A DNA stretch of 64,000 nt from Calditrichia bacterium. Its GTDB lineage: Bacteria > Calditrichota > Calditrichia > Calditrichales > J004. Shown piece after piece: positions 35,747 to 44,140 of the stretch; the first letter of the stretch is position 1, and each line of letters begins with the position of its first letter. The notes below the pieces were generated by a model, which did not search any database, was not told where the DNA came from, and saw only the letters and a list, made by a program, of their open reading frames with translations. The position numbers were made by a program, and so were the translations under genes. The stretch is from assembly GCA_020635035.1 (NCBI GenBank), contig JACKAO010000008.1, positions 169,229-233,228 of the forward strand, read 5' to 3'.

Positions 35747-37231
35747 TTATTTTAAAAGAATCATTTTATTTAAAATAACTTCATGGCTGGATTGCAGCCG
35801 GGCAAAATAAAACCCACTGCTTAAATCTTTGGCATTAAAATTTATTTTATATTCTCCAGCCTGTTTAAATTCATTTAAAAGCTCAGCAACCTTCCTGCCA
35901 TTAATATCATAAATTGTAAGCTTAATCTTACCCGGTTGTTTAATTGAAAAAGTTATGGTACTGTTGCTGTTAAAAGGGTTGGGATACGTTTCAATAAAAC
36001 TATACCCGCGAATAGCTCTCCTGTCCCGGGGAACTGCTGTTACATCTATCTGCCGGTTTACACTTTCCATTCGTCCCGCAATAAATGATTTCAACCCCGG
36101 AACTAAACCAATCTGTTCATCAATATTTAAAAGAGCTTCTTCATTCGAATACATTTTAAGCGTATCTGCAAAATAGTCTGCTTTAATCAAATCAAACAAA
36201 GCATCAATACGGGGATAAAAATATTCTGTGTTAAAATCGGCAGAAAGTAATTTGAAAGAATTTAAATATTCTTTTTTTAATATATCATTGTGGAGCAATT
36301 TGTTTATCAGCGGGCGTTTATCAGGATTCCAGAAAATATCAAGTGTATCATTTCCTGTACGCGCTCCAAAAGTAAGGTTAACATCCCAGATGATCCAGCG
36401 AAAACGATTCTGTTCTTCATCATTGTACAGATAAAAATTATTTGCAGAACCAAGGTAAGAATCAAGATTCATAAACAGATTATTTGCTGCCCAAACTTTT
36501 AAATAACCATCTGTATCCAGAACCTGACGGAGAGCATTTTGGAAAACCTGCGGTGAAGAATTATTGATGATATTAATAAACTGGATTAAATCACTCCAGT
36601 CATTTTCTGATTCGTTTGTTTGCAGATGGTAGTTTTCATAATAATCTTCCTGTGCGCTTCCTTTCCACTCCAGCGTGGCCAGACGTTCTGCTTTAAAAAG
36701 ATTGCCATCATTGTTAGCAAACCGTTGTTGCAAAAAGGTTTTATCAATATGCTCGGTGAGTGTATACATACCCCAGTATTTTTCATTGATATAAACCTTT
36801 GCAAAATTTGCTCTTGGTGCCGGAATACCATGTTCATTTAAAAAGTCCAGATAGAGCTTTTCGCGTAAAAGTGTCGGATCGCTCCAACCGTTGTTCAGAT
36901 TAATACGGTTCAGTCCATCAAAACGCTGTTCTTTAAATTTATCAAATTTAATACGCAGAGCTTTTTTATCACCCGGATATCCCCAAAAAGAAGAAACGCC
37001 TTTAAAGCGCACCCCCACGGAATCAAAATCCTGATTATTGATTGAGATATGACCAATTATATACTCTTTGATCTCCTGGCTGTGATAGAGTGAATCAAGA
37101 AAATGTTTCTGTTCAAAGGCCAGGTGGATTTCAAAAACTTGCGGAGAATTGAAAACATTATCACCCGGGTTCTGAGCAAAAGCGATGCTGAAACCAAGCA
37201 ACAGGAATTTTAAAACGGTCTTTTTAATCAT
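35747..37231 (-). CDS. CotH-kinase-like secreted protein with type IX sorting domain
   Basis: 494 residues from ATG 37231 (MIKKTVLKFLL). The frame is open eight codons further, but that extension would run through the hairpin at 37242-37269 and add a pre-signal segment. A signal peptide (to about FSIAFA) precedes a CotH domain (about 40-370): VRFKGVSSFWGYPGDKKALR, GMYTLTEHIDKTFL, GNLFKAE and WIIWDVNLTFG. In CotH kinases the last motif usually carries Asp-x-Asp; here it is Asp-Val-Asn, so activity is doubtful. The C-terminus (about 415-494) is a type IX sorting domain starting YPNPFNSNSTITF. It lies just downstream of the protective-antigen-like gene. Confidence 0.85.
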   Translation of the reverse strand: MIKKTVLKFLLLGFSIAFAQNPGDNVFNSPQVFEIHLAFEQKHFLDSLYHSQEIKEYIIGHISINNQDFDSVGVRFKGVSSFWGYPGDKKALRIKFDKFKEQRFDGLNRINLNNGWSDPTLLREKLYLDFLNEHGIPAPRANFAKVYINEKYWGMYTLTEHIDKTFLQQRFANNDGNLFKAERLATLEWKGSAQEDYYENYHLQTNESENDWSDLIQFINIINNSSPQVFQNALRQVLDTDGYLKVWAANNLFMNLDSYLGSANNFYLYNDEEQNRFRWIIWDVNLTFGARTGNDTLDIFWNPDKRPLINKLLHNDILKKEYLNSFKLLSADFNTEYFYPRIDALFDLIKADYFADTLKMYSNEEALLNIDEQIGLVPGLKSFIAGRMESVNRQIDVTAVPRDRRAIRGYSFIETYPNPFNSNSTITFSIKQPGKIKLTIYDINGRKVAELLNEFKQAGEYKINFNAKDLSSGFYFARLQSSHEVILNKMILLK

Positions 37232-37241
37232 AGAATAGAAA

Positions 37242-37269
37242 ACCCCGGTATCCATTTAGAAACCGGGGT
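37242..37269 (-). terminator. Hairpin between the protective-antigen-like and CotH genes
   Basis: A perfect 8-bp stem, accccggt (37242-37249) and accggggt (37262-37269), has a 12-base loop and is followed on the minus strand by only four T residues. It may be a weak or partial terminator, or a processing site that sets the ratio of the two products. Confidence 0.5.
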
Positions 37270-37291
37270 AACCATCATCTTAAGAGTTTAT

Positions 37292-40200
37292 TTATCTGAC
37301 TAATATCATTTTGCGCGATTGAACAGTCTGTCCGTTTACCACCATCCTGTAAATATAGGTCCCGCTTGCAACAGCCTGCGATAATTCATTTAATCCATTC
37401 CAGAGCAATTTATAATTTCCGGCCGGCTGATCATCATTAACCAGAGTTTTTACCTGCTGTCCCATCAGATTATATACCGTCAGATTGATGCGGGCCTGCT
37501 TGTTAAGATTATATGAGATAGTAGTAACCGGGTTAAACGGATTTGGATAATTTTGATTCAGTATATATGACCCGGGAACAGCATTTTTTAAATCTGCTAT
37601 CTTTGTCGGTAATCCGGATAATTCCACATCACCCCATAATTGTCCGGGACTATCATTAACTGAAAAATCTTTAACTATTGTTACACCTTCGCCGTCTGTA
37701 TCAGTCTCATCCAAACGCCAGTAACCAACCAGGCCACTATCGGCCGTCGCATAGTACTTTGCACTGAGTGTATCATTATACGTTGTTTTAATTTCCGATG
37801 CTGTTCGTGCCCTGTTCCAGACACGCACTTCATCAATCAGACCCTGAAATCTTTGCTGACTTACATTCTGCCTGCCACCAATCCAGAATTGATTATTCGT
37901 TGTATGATAGTCATTTATAACACCTGTTCCCGGGATGGAACTAAAAAGTGTACCATTGATATAGGTTTTGACAGTTGACTGATCATAAACAACAGCAATA
38001 TGCAGCCATTGATTTTCAGGAAGCTTAAATTGAGTAGCCTGCCAGTTCCAGCCAAGATTACCATTGTTTATCGCCCAGCGCATGAGACCATCTTTGGTGC
38101 GGGCGAGCTCATACCTTCCTTCGTTGTTCATTACAATTCCGCCCCACAAGGGATCCATGCCGGGACCGGTTGCATAAATCCACGCTTCCATGGTTAAATT
38201 TCCGGTTATCTGCATTGCTTCGGTAGGAAAGACTCTTACATAGCCTGAATTTTCCAGGTCGCCGGCTTGATTAAAATTTAACGCATTTCCTTTTTCCTGC
38301 AGTCCTTCACCCACCGGGACTTCATCATAACTGTAAACAAGCTGAAGAGAATCATCCGTAATACCAGCATAGTTGTAATAATTGTATGCATCCGCCAGTA
38401 TATTACGTCGTTTTATCTCCAATTTTTGCCTTTTTCTGTCAATAGATATTGTTTCATCAATATGACTGGTAAACTTGTTTTCAGGTGCGAAGTGATACGG
38501 GGTTCCGCTTAAATCCAGCTGTGCATAACCACTATCCACTTCGGGATATGTCCATGTCAATCTTCCAAATGCTGCATCGTCATTTATATAAGTCGGAATG
38601 GGACCCTGACCAATAAGAATTTCACTTTCGGTAAAAGTAGGATCTTTTAAGGCGAGTTTAAGTGTTTTTGGATTAATTCTCAGTTTAGTAAAATTAAAAC
38701 GATAAAATTCCGTATAGGCCAGATAGTCCGAAAAAACTTTTTGATCACCGGAGTTACGCACCGTTAAATATTCGCGTGGCTGACTAAGTTCTGTATGTGT
38801 TTCAGGATCATAAAACAGACAATAAATAAGCATCGGCTGATCGTCATTTCCATTAGGGTAGATGTAATACTCAGCACCCGGATCCGGCAGAAAATTACTG
38901 AATTCTTTTACATCGGCAGCACTCGTGTAAATTGCTGGCAGGTTAATGGGCGCTGTGGACACATCACCGCGGGCATTCGTTACTTTAACAGTTCCCGGTC
39001 CTTCAGGAATTTCTTCAAACGGTGCTGCACTTTCGTAAAAAGAATTGTCATTTTCCATCAGCGGGATGGTTTTCTTTTGTCCGTTGATTGTCACTTCTGC
39101 TTCTACTGACAAAATTGGAAAATTATTTGGCAAAGCACTTACCAGGACGTTCTTGTAATCGCCGGTATAACTGGCCAGACTGATAATAGACTGCGGGGTA
39201 TTGCCGGGACTCATCATAACAACTTTGCTGTTTCTGAACATGCGCAGACTTAAAAGATTCTGCGGGCGACCTTGGGATTCCCACTCATTAAGCAAAGCTG
39301 CGGTCGGTGAAGAAAGATACCATTTATCCGGATATTTGCGGTTATTTATCATTGTTTCACCACTGTTTTCTGTAACATTGAAAATCAGCGATGCGATATC
39401 TTTAAACGTATATTGCGGATCCCAGTAAGGTGTACCTGCGAATACTTCATAACGGTAGCTTTCCCCGTTGCCCAATTCCGCAAGCACCTCAACAGAAACA
39501 GGGTTAATTTCACTCTCGAAGCTTGCCCATTCGATGTCAGAATTCCAATCCTGGTCTGTGCTGTTCCAACGCACAACTTTAGCATCCACCTGAACAACTT
39601 CTAAAGAAAGCGGCGTCCCCATCTGAATTGATTTAAGTTCATCAAGTGTGATAATGATATCATTATTATTATCATCTTTTTCAACAACAATTGTACCGTT
39701 TTTAGGGAAACGGTTATCGGATGTTCCCGGCGGTGTAAGAATGTTTGCCACCTGAGACGGTACAAAAGTAGCAATTGTTTTTTTACCTACTTTTAAATTG
39801 ATTGTAGGCGAAACATCCAGTGCCGTGGCACCGCCCATATTTTCCATATAAATACGTAATTTTAAACGGGCAGCCTGATCCGGCTGGGTTGAGCGTGTGT
39901 TACTCCAGTTGGTTCCGAACGAACTTGTATTGCTTTCTGTTTTAGTCCAGGTATGCGAATAGGATGCCGTGGCCGATCCGCCAACCAACTTAAATGGATT
40001 TAACTCCGCTTCCACTGTAACAGAAGCTCCAACTTCATCACTGTTTGACACCTCGGTGGTAAACTGGTTACTTTGCTCACCACCGGATGTGTTTGTAATC
40101 GTAGCAAGGGGTATAACATCATAATCTGACATTTTGATGCTAATAATGGGCCGTGCTGCTACCAATGGATGATTCTCAGGCGCAGAAATTGCAGCCGGCA

Positions 40201-40561
40201 TGTTTATACCTGTTACTTCCATAAAATCACTGTAAGGATCGCCATCCGTACTCCAGCGCAACGGGTCAGTTACATAATATACCTTACTTGTATCACCATC
40301 CCATGGTTGCAAACCGTCCAAAATTGAATAGGTAAAACCATTAACTTCCAGTGCATTGTCAATCCCATCACCATCATCATCAGAAGCAGCATCAAGCTGC
40401 ATAACGCTGCCGTCGAATCCTTTTAACATTACTTTGCCAGGCTGTGCTTTTCCTTCCTGTTCAGCCTGAACAAAAGAGACAAAAATAAACAAACAAATCC
40501 ACAACAAACTCAGTAGATGTATGCTGCTCTTATTTAAAACTGCCTTGTCTTTGTTCTGCAT
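37292..40561 (-). CDS. Anthrax protective-antigen/binary-toxin-B-like pore protein with LamG and type IX sorting domains
   Basis: 1,089 residues from ATG 40561, chosen over an ATG 36 codons upstream because AGGAGG lies just before it and a signal peptide (FIFVSFVQA) follows. Residues 59-75 carry the calcium loop DDDGDGIDNALEVNG. Residues 103-118 read WSTDGDPYSDFMEVTG and 129-145 begin ENHPLVAARPIISI, closely matching domain 1' of protective antigen and clostridial binary-toxin B subunits. Residues about 165-375 match the pore domain, including an alternating Ser/Thr-rich stretch where the membrane-inserting loop lies (about 169-229). At the pore-clamp site the sequence is KDDNNN, with Asn298 where protective antigen has Phe427. 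A LamG-like domain (about 800-985, MEAWIYATGPG, GLIDEVRVWNRA) and a YPNPFNPVTTISY sorting tail end the protein. No furin-type site was seen. Confidence 0.85.
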   Translation of the reverse strand: MQNKDKAVLNKSSIHLLSLLWICLFIFVSFVQAEQEGKAQPGKVMLKGFDGSVMQLDAASDDDGDGIDNALEVNGFTYSILDGLQPWDGDTSKVYYVTDPLRWSTDGDPYSDFMEVTGINMPAAISAPENHPLVAARPIISIKMSDYDVIPLATITNTSGGEQSNQFTTEVSNSDEVGASVTVEAELNPFKLVGGSATASYSHTWTKTESNTSSFGTNWSNTRSTQPDQAARLKLRIYMENMGGATALDVSPTINLKVGKKTIATFVPSQVANILTPPGTSDNRFPKNGTIVVEKDDNNNDIIITLDELKSIQMGTPLSLEVVQVDAKVVRWNSTDQDWNSDIEWASFESEINPVSVEVLAELGNGESYRYEVFAGTPYWDPQYTFKDIASLIFNVTENSGETMINNRKYPDKWYLSSPTAALLNEWESQGRPQNLLSLRMFRNSKVVMMSPGNTPQSIISLASYTGDYKNVLVSALPNNFPILSVEAEVTINGQKKTIPLMENDNSFYESAAPFEEIPEGPGTVKVTNARGDVSTAPINLPAIYTSAADVKEFSNFLPDPGAEYYIYPNGNDDQPMLIYCLFYDPETHTELSQPREYLTVRNSGDQKVFSDYLAYTEFYRFNFTKLRINPKTLKLALKDPTFTESEILIGQGPIPTYINDDAAFGRLTWTYPEVDSGYAQLDLSGTPYHFAPENKFTSHIDETISIDRKRQKLEIKRRNILADAYNYYNYAGITDDSLQLVYSYDEVPVGEGLQEKGNALNFNQAGDLENSGYVRVFPTEAMQITGNLTMEAWIYATGPGMDPLWGGIVMNNEGRYELARTKDGLMRWAINNGNLGWNWQATQFKLPENQWLHIAVVYDQSTVKTYINGTLFSSIPGTGVINDYHTTNNQFWIGGRQNVSQQRFQGLIDEVRVWNRARTASEIKTTYNDTLSAKYYATADSGLVGYWRLDETDTDGEGVTIVKDFSVNDSPGQLWGDVELSGLPTKIADLKNAVPGSYILNQNYPNPFNPVTTISYNLNKQARINLTVYNLMGQQVKTLVNDDQPAGNYKLLWNGLNELSQAVASGTYIYRMVVNGQTVQSRKMILVR

Positions 40562-40779
40562 ATTTCCTCCTTTTACATTAATAAATAACAATTTTTTGTT
40601 GTATTCTAGTAACGCATTAAAACGCATGAAAAGTGATAATGATTTCTGAACCCGTTTGACCTTTATCACAAATCGTAATTTCTAATGAAAGGCATTGTTC
40701 CTGTTTATACCTGAATAAAATTGGCTATTATACAAGCCATATTGTTAAATTAAACAAAACATCTTTCCAGGATCTTAGC

Positions 40780-41490
40780 ATGCCCAAAACAAAACTTTTC
40801 ATTTTATTTTTGTTTCTTTCAATGCACATTTCATGCAGTAAAGATAAAGCAACAAACAACAATGATACCGGAGTAATCCGCTGGGATTTTACAACACTGG
40901 ACGGGTGGGTGGATGGTTCGCAAAACAATGCCGGGCCTGACAACTATGAAATAATTGATGGAAATTTAAGGATTCAAACCATACCCCAGAGCCGTGACAG
41001 GGCAAAAGTCCGCACAGTTGAAAAAAAATACGGAGCCGGCCGTTATACATGGCGCATTTATATTCCTGCTATGGGTATTGGTGACCAATGCAGTATTGGT
41101 GCCTTTTTATATAGTGATGATCAACACGAACTGGATTTTGAAGCGGGTTATGGAAAATTGGCCGACAGAACAGCACTCAATGCACAGGAAGACGATCTGA
41201 TATTATTTACAACTTCCCAGGATAGTCCTTACTATTCATCAAAACACCTTCTCAAAAAAGAAGAATGGCACGATTTTACCTTAGAGATCAGTTACATATC
41301 AGCAGAAGAAAAATTGTACCAAGTCCAATGGCTTGTTGATGATGAAGTGATTGATCAGCAAAACCTGTTGTATGGTATTGGAACCGATTTCTATATTTTT
41401 TGCAGTGTTGAAAACCTCGAATTTCTTGGCGATCATATCCCTTACCAGGTTAATTATGCTTTGTTTGATTTTGTAGAATACGAACCCTGA
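40780..41490 (+). CDS. GH16-like lipoprotein
   Basis: 236 residues. A hydrophobic N-terminus ends at Cys19 followed by SKDK, a probable lipoprotein signal, though His at the -3 position is unusual. The body is a beta-jelly-roll pattern: GAGRYTWRIYIPAMG, then HELDFEAGYG, where ELDFE (117-121) matches the Glu-x-Asp-x-Glu catalytic motif of GH16 glucanases. The rest diverges, so the substrate and even activity are uncertain; a concanavalin-like binding protein is the alternative. It is divergent from the protective-antigen-like gene and ends 17 bases before the acetyltransferase gene. Confidence 0.65.
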   Translation: MPKTKLFILFLFLSMHISCSKDKATNNNDTGVIRWDFTTLDGWVDGSQNNAGPDNYEIIDGNLRIQTIPQSRDRAKVRTVEKKYGAGRYTWRIYIPAMGIGDQCSIGAFLYSDDQHELDFEAGYGKLADRTALNAQEDDLILFTTSQDSPYYSSKHLLKKEEWHDFTLEISYISAEEKLYQVQWLVDDEVIDQQNLLYGIGTDFYIFCSVENLEFLGDHIPYQVNYALFDFVEYEP

Positions 41491-41507
41491 AATGGCAAAA
41501 AAAATTT

Positions 41508-42107
41508 ATGGAATTTAAAATTCGAAATTTTCACCCAAGTGATTTGAGCAGCTTGTACAGGATTTGCCTGCTTACTGCAGACAGCGGTAGAGATGGTAGT
41601 AAACTGTATAAAGATGCCGATTTAGTTGGCCAGTTTTATGCGGCGCCTTATGCCATCCTTGAGCCGGATCTCTGTTTTGTGGCTACAGCCGATGAAGTTC
41701 CCTGTGGATATATTCTCGGAACACGCGATTCCCAGGAGTTTTACAGGCGCTGTGAGAATGAATGGTTTCCGGTATTAAGAAAACGTTACCCTGTTGCAGA
41801 TGAAAAGGATTCATCCATGGATGCCAGGATTATCCGTTTGATTCATACCGGTCATAAACCAGTGGAAGATTTATTAGCTTACCCCGCTCACCTGCACATA
41901 GATCTGCTGCCAATTGCGCAGGGACAGGGCATGGGCAGAAAGCTTATTTCCGTTTTTTCAGATCGTCTTAAACATATCGGTGTACCTGCCCTTCACCTGC
42001 AGGTTGGGAAGAGTAATGAAGGAGCCGTAAAATTCTATAAAAAAGTGGGATTTCACGTCATCAAAGAATATGAATTCTCTATTGCTTATGGCATCAAATT
42101 CAATTAA
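41508..42107 (+). CDS. GNAT-family N-acetyltransferase
   Basis: 199 residues, cytosolic. The acetyl-CoA pyrophosphate loop is AQGQGMGRKLI (the Q-x2-G-x-G/A form) near residue 145. Motif B reads LHLQVGKSNEGAVKFYKKVGF, shown here by its ends LHLQVGKSN and FYKKVGF. The N-terminal half (FHPSDLSSLYRICLLTADSG) and the LAYPAHLHIDLLP segment resemble the GNAT domain found with bacterial O-GlcNAcase-like proteins, but the acceptor is unknown. It follows the GH16-like gene by 17 bases, and a hairpin covers its stop codon. Confidence 0.85.
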   Translation: MEFKIRNFHPSDLSSLYRICLLTADSGRDGSKLYKDADLVGQFYAAPYAILEPDLCFVATADEVPCGYILGTRDSQEFYRRCENEWFPVLRKRYPVADEKDSSMDARIIRLIHTGHKPVEDLLAYPAHLHIDLLPIAQGQGMGRKLISVFSDRLKHIGVPALHLQVGKSNEGAVKFYKKVGFHVIKEYEFSIAYGIKFN

Positions 42108-42133
42108 GAATTTGATGTCTACCCGTTTTTTTT
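42092..42133 (+). terminator. Probable terminator overlapping the GNAT stop codon
   Basis: A perfect 10-bp stem, catcaaattc (42092-42101) and gaatttgatg (42108-42117), has a 6-base loop that includes the stop codon. Eight T residues follow after a gap of eight bases (42126-42133). The stem is AT-rich and the T-tract displaced, so strength is uncertain. Confidence 0.5.
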
Positions 42134-43538
42134 AATCTTTTTTCCAATTGATTGCTTTAACCTGTCCCTGGCGCGCATAGTCAGCTGCTTCACCCAGAAT
42201 CCGGGCTGCTTCCTGCGGTGCATGAAATCCCATTGAATTTTCAGCTGCTATAAAATCAAGCCGCCATTGTGCCTTACGCTGAAATTCCAAACTTTCAGCA
42301 AGATCTTCTGCATTTGCACCCTGTGCCTGTGCTGCCTGTATAGCGTCAAGCTGATCCATCAGGGCTGTTCCTGCGCGTTGCAGTAGCTCAAAATTTTTCT
42401 GCTGAATACCATCAACACGTGCTTTTATCTCTTCTTCTGAAAAATGGTGACATGTCTGGCAAGCCCGGTTTATATTTAACAAAGGACTACGGACCCAGTG
42501 ATCAGAAATTTTTGTTGCTCCATCCCGCATGTAAGGCATATGACAATCGGCACAGGCAACACCGCTGCGGGCATGGATGCCCTGACTCCAAAGTTCAAAC
42601 TCGGGATGTTGGGCTTTAAGGACTTCTGCACCACTCTCTTTATGTTTATAGTCATAAAATCGTTTTCCATCTGGAAAAGTAGTATTATCCCAGAATTTTT
42701 CAATATTTTCTACCCGCAGCCCATCACCCCATGGAAAGGTAAGTTTCATTTTATCCGAACAATAATACTCCACGTGGCACTGACCACAAACATATGACCG
42801 TAATTCGGTTCTCGATGCATCCATGTTAGGATCATAAGGTTTTTCCCTTGATCCCTGGCGCCACCTTTCGATAGAAGGAAGATGCGGTACCGGGGCATCA
42901 GAATCAGCAAGACGCTGAATTCCCTGAATAAATCCAGGACGTGTGACACGTATTTCCATGTTATCAGGATTATGGCAATCCACACACGAAACCGGATAAG
43001 CATGTCCCGATTCATGCAGTTTCTTGTTTAAGTCCATGTATGAATACTGGTATGTTTTTTCAAAACCTTTCATGGCATCGCCATCACCCAGTTCGCGGTA
43101 TAATGGCATTATTGAAGCATGGCAATGCAGGCAGGAACCGGATTGCGGCTTTGATAAACGCTCAGTATTCTCCTGGTCCTGAAGCATATAAGCATGGCCC
43201 CGGCGATCACGGTAATCGATAGAAAAGGCATAACCAAGAAACATACGTTTTAGCCACGGGTCACGATCAATTTTTTCTTCAGGTAAAGCTTCACTGCCGC
43301 CATGTCCCCCAAATCGGGTTCTAGTCGTTATAGCAGTCTTGGCATATAATTCATACTGTTTTGGCCAGTTTGCTTTCCATTTTTCAGGATTTGTGTCATT
43401 TTCATCTACTTCAACAACACGTACCCAGGGTTGTGTACTTTCTACTTTCTTTTCAAAAATATTAACCAGTAATGCCGTGAGTGCCGCACTGGCAATCGCA
43501 ACGATTACAATAAGAAAAACCTGACTTTTTTTACTCAT
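42132..43538 (-). CDS. nrfA: Cytochrome c nitrite reductase, ammonia-forming, catalytic subunit
   Basis: 468 residues from ATG 43538. The frame is open 44 codons further, but that part overlaps nrfH, and the chosen start directly gives the signal-anchor MSKKSQVFLIVIVAIASAAL. The periplasmic pentaheme enzyme reduces nitrite to ammonium with six electrons. Heme motifs are CLHCH (136-140), CVDCH (185-189), CGQCH (251-255), CADCH and CQTCH. YVCGQCHVEYY, TFPWGDGL, KAQHPEFELW and GIHARSGVACADCHMPY match NrfA closely. The first, catalytic heme has CxxCH, not the CxxCK of E. coli. It is translated with an 8-base overlap after nrfH. Confidence 0.95.
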   Translation of the reverse strand: MSKKSQVFLIVIVAIASAALTALLVNIFEKKVESTQPWVRVVEVDENDTNPEKWKANWPKQYELYAKTAITTRTRFGGHGGSEALPEEKIDRDPWLKRMFLGYAFSIDYRDRRGHAYMLQDQENTERLSKPQSGSCLHCHASIMPLYRELGDGDAMKGFEKTYQYSYMDLNKKLHESGHAYPVSCVDCHNPDNMEIRVTRPGFIQGIQRLADSDAPVPHLPSIERWRQGSREKPYDPNMDASRTELRSYVCGQCHVEYYCSDKMKLTFPWGDGLRVENIEKFWDNTTFPDGKRFYDYKHKESGAEVLKAQHPEFELWSQGIHARSGVACADCHMPYMRDGATKISDHWVRSPLLNINRACQTCHHFSEEEIKARVDGIQQKNFELLQRAGTALMDQLDAIQAAQAQGANAEDLAESLEFQRKAQWRLDFIAAENSMGFHAPQEAARILGEAADYARQGQVKAINWKKD

Positions 43539-44040
43539 TTTCGGTACCCCCCATCTCGTTTGAACTAAATGGTCCGCCCAAGCCGACCTTTTCGCCATGA
43601 CCAACACCCATATGGCAATGAACACAGCGAATATCGTCTGCGTCTTTCGCGCTGCCATGCACCAGGTCATTCACAATTGCCTGATGACAAGCCAGACAGT
43701 TTTCCTGCAAAATACGACTGTTTTTATCTTTTATTATTATCGGTTCATGAAAATTCTGAAAAGTAAATGCCGTGCTGTGATTATACCCGTTTTCAGCCTT
43801 GGCAATATATTTATTGAAAAAATCATGCGGCAGATGGCAATCAACACAGGTGGCAACAGTATGATGACTTGCTTTCTGCCAGGAATCAAATTGTGATTGC
43901 ATTATATGACAGTTTTTGCAGGCAGCAGGATCCTTACTGAAATATGAAAGCCCTTCACCATAGTACATTGTGAAGCTCCCCACCCCCAAAAAAATGCCGG
44001 TTAAAATACACAGAAGTATTGTCGTTGATTTGCTGCTCAT
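43531..44040 (-). CDS. nrfH: Cytochrome c nitrite reductase small subunit (tetraheme quinol dehydrogenase)
   Basis: 169 residues. An N-terminal membrane anchor (about 8-28) is followed by four CxxCH heme motifs: CKNCH, CVDCH, CLACH and CVHCH. This is the NapC/NirT-family layout of NrfH, which takes electrons from menaquinol and passes them to NrfA at the outer face of the membrane. MGVGHGEK near the C-terminus is typical. It overlaps nrfA by 8 bases. No obvious Fnr-type palindrome was found in the 100 bases upstream. Confidence 0.93.
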   Translation of the reverse strand: MSSKSTTILLCILTGIFLGVGSFTMYYGEGLSYFSKDPAACKNCHIMQSQFDSWQKASHHTVATCVDCHLPHDFFNKYIAKAENGYNHSTAFTFQNFHEPIIIKDKNSRILQENCLACHQAIVNDLVHGSAKDADDIRCVHCHMGVGHGEKVGLGGPFSSNEMGGTENE

Positions 44041-44140
44041 ATTTTTTTCAACAGAATTATGGTTGATAGAATTCCTCTTGCAGTTTTAATATCGGACTAA
44101 TTTGTCTTAAATACAACAAAATTTTTTTTCTCTTTCTGCA

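Noticed and set aside
37242..37269. Full terminator separating two independent transcripts
   Set aside because: The stem is good but only four T residues follow; it is kept as a possible partial terminator.
40562..40669. 36-codon N-terminal extension of the protective-antigen-like protein
   Set aside because: AGGAGG sits immediately before the internal ATG at 40561, which also begins a proper signal peptide.
43539..43670. 44-codon N-terminal extension of NrfA
   Set aside because: It overlaps the heme-binding end of nrfH and would bury the signal anchor that begins at 43538.
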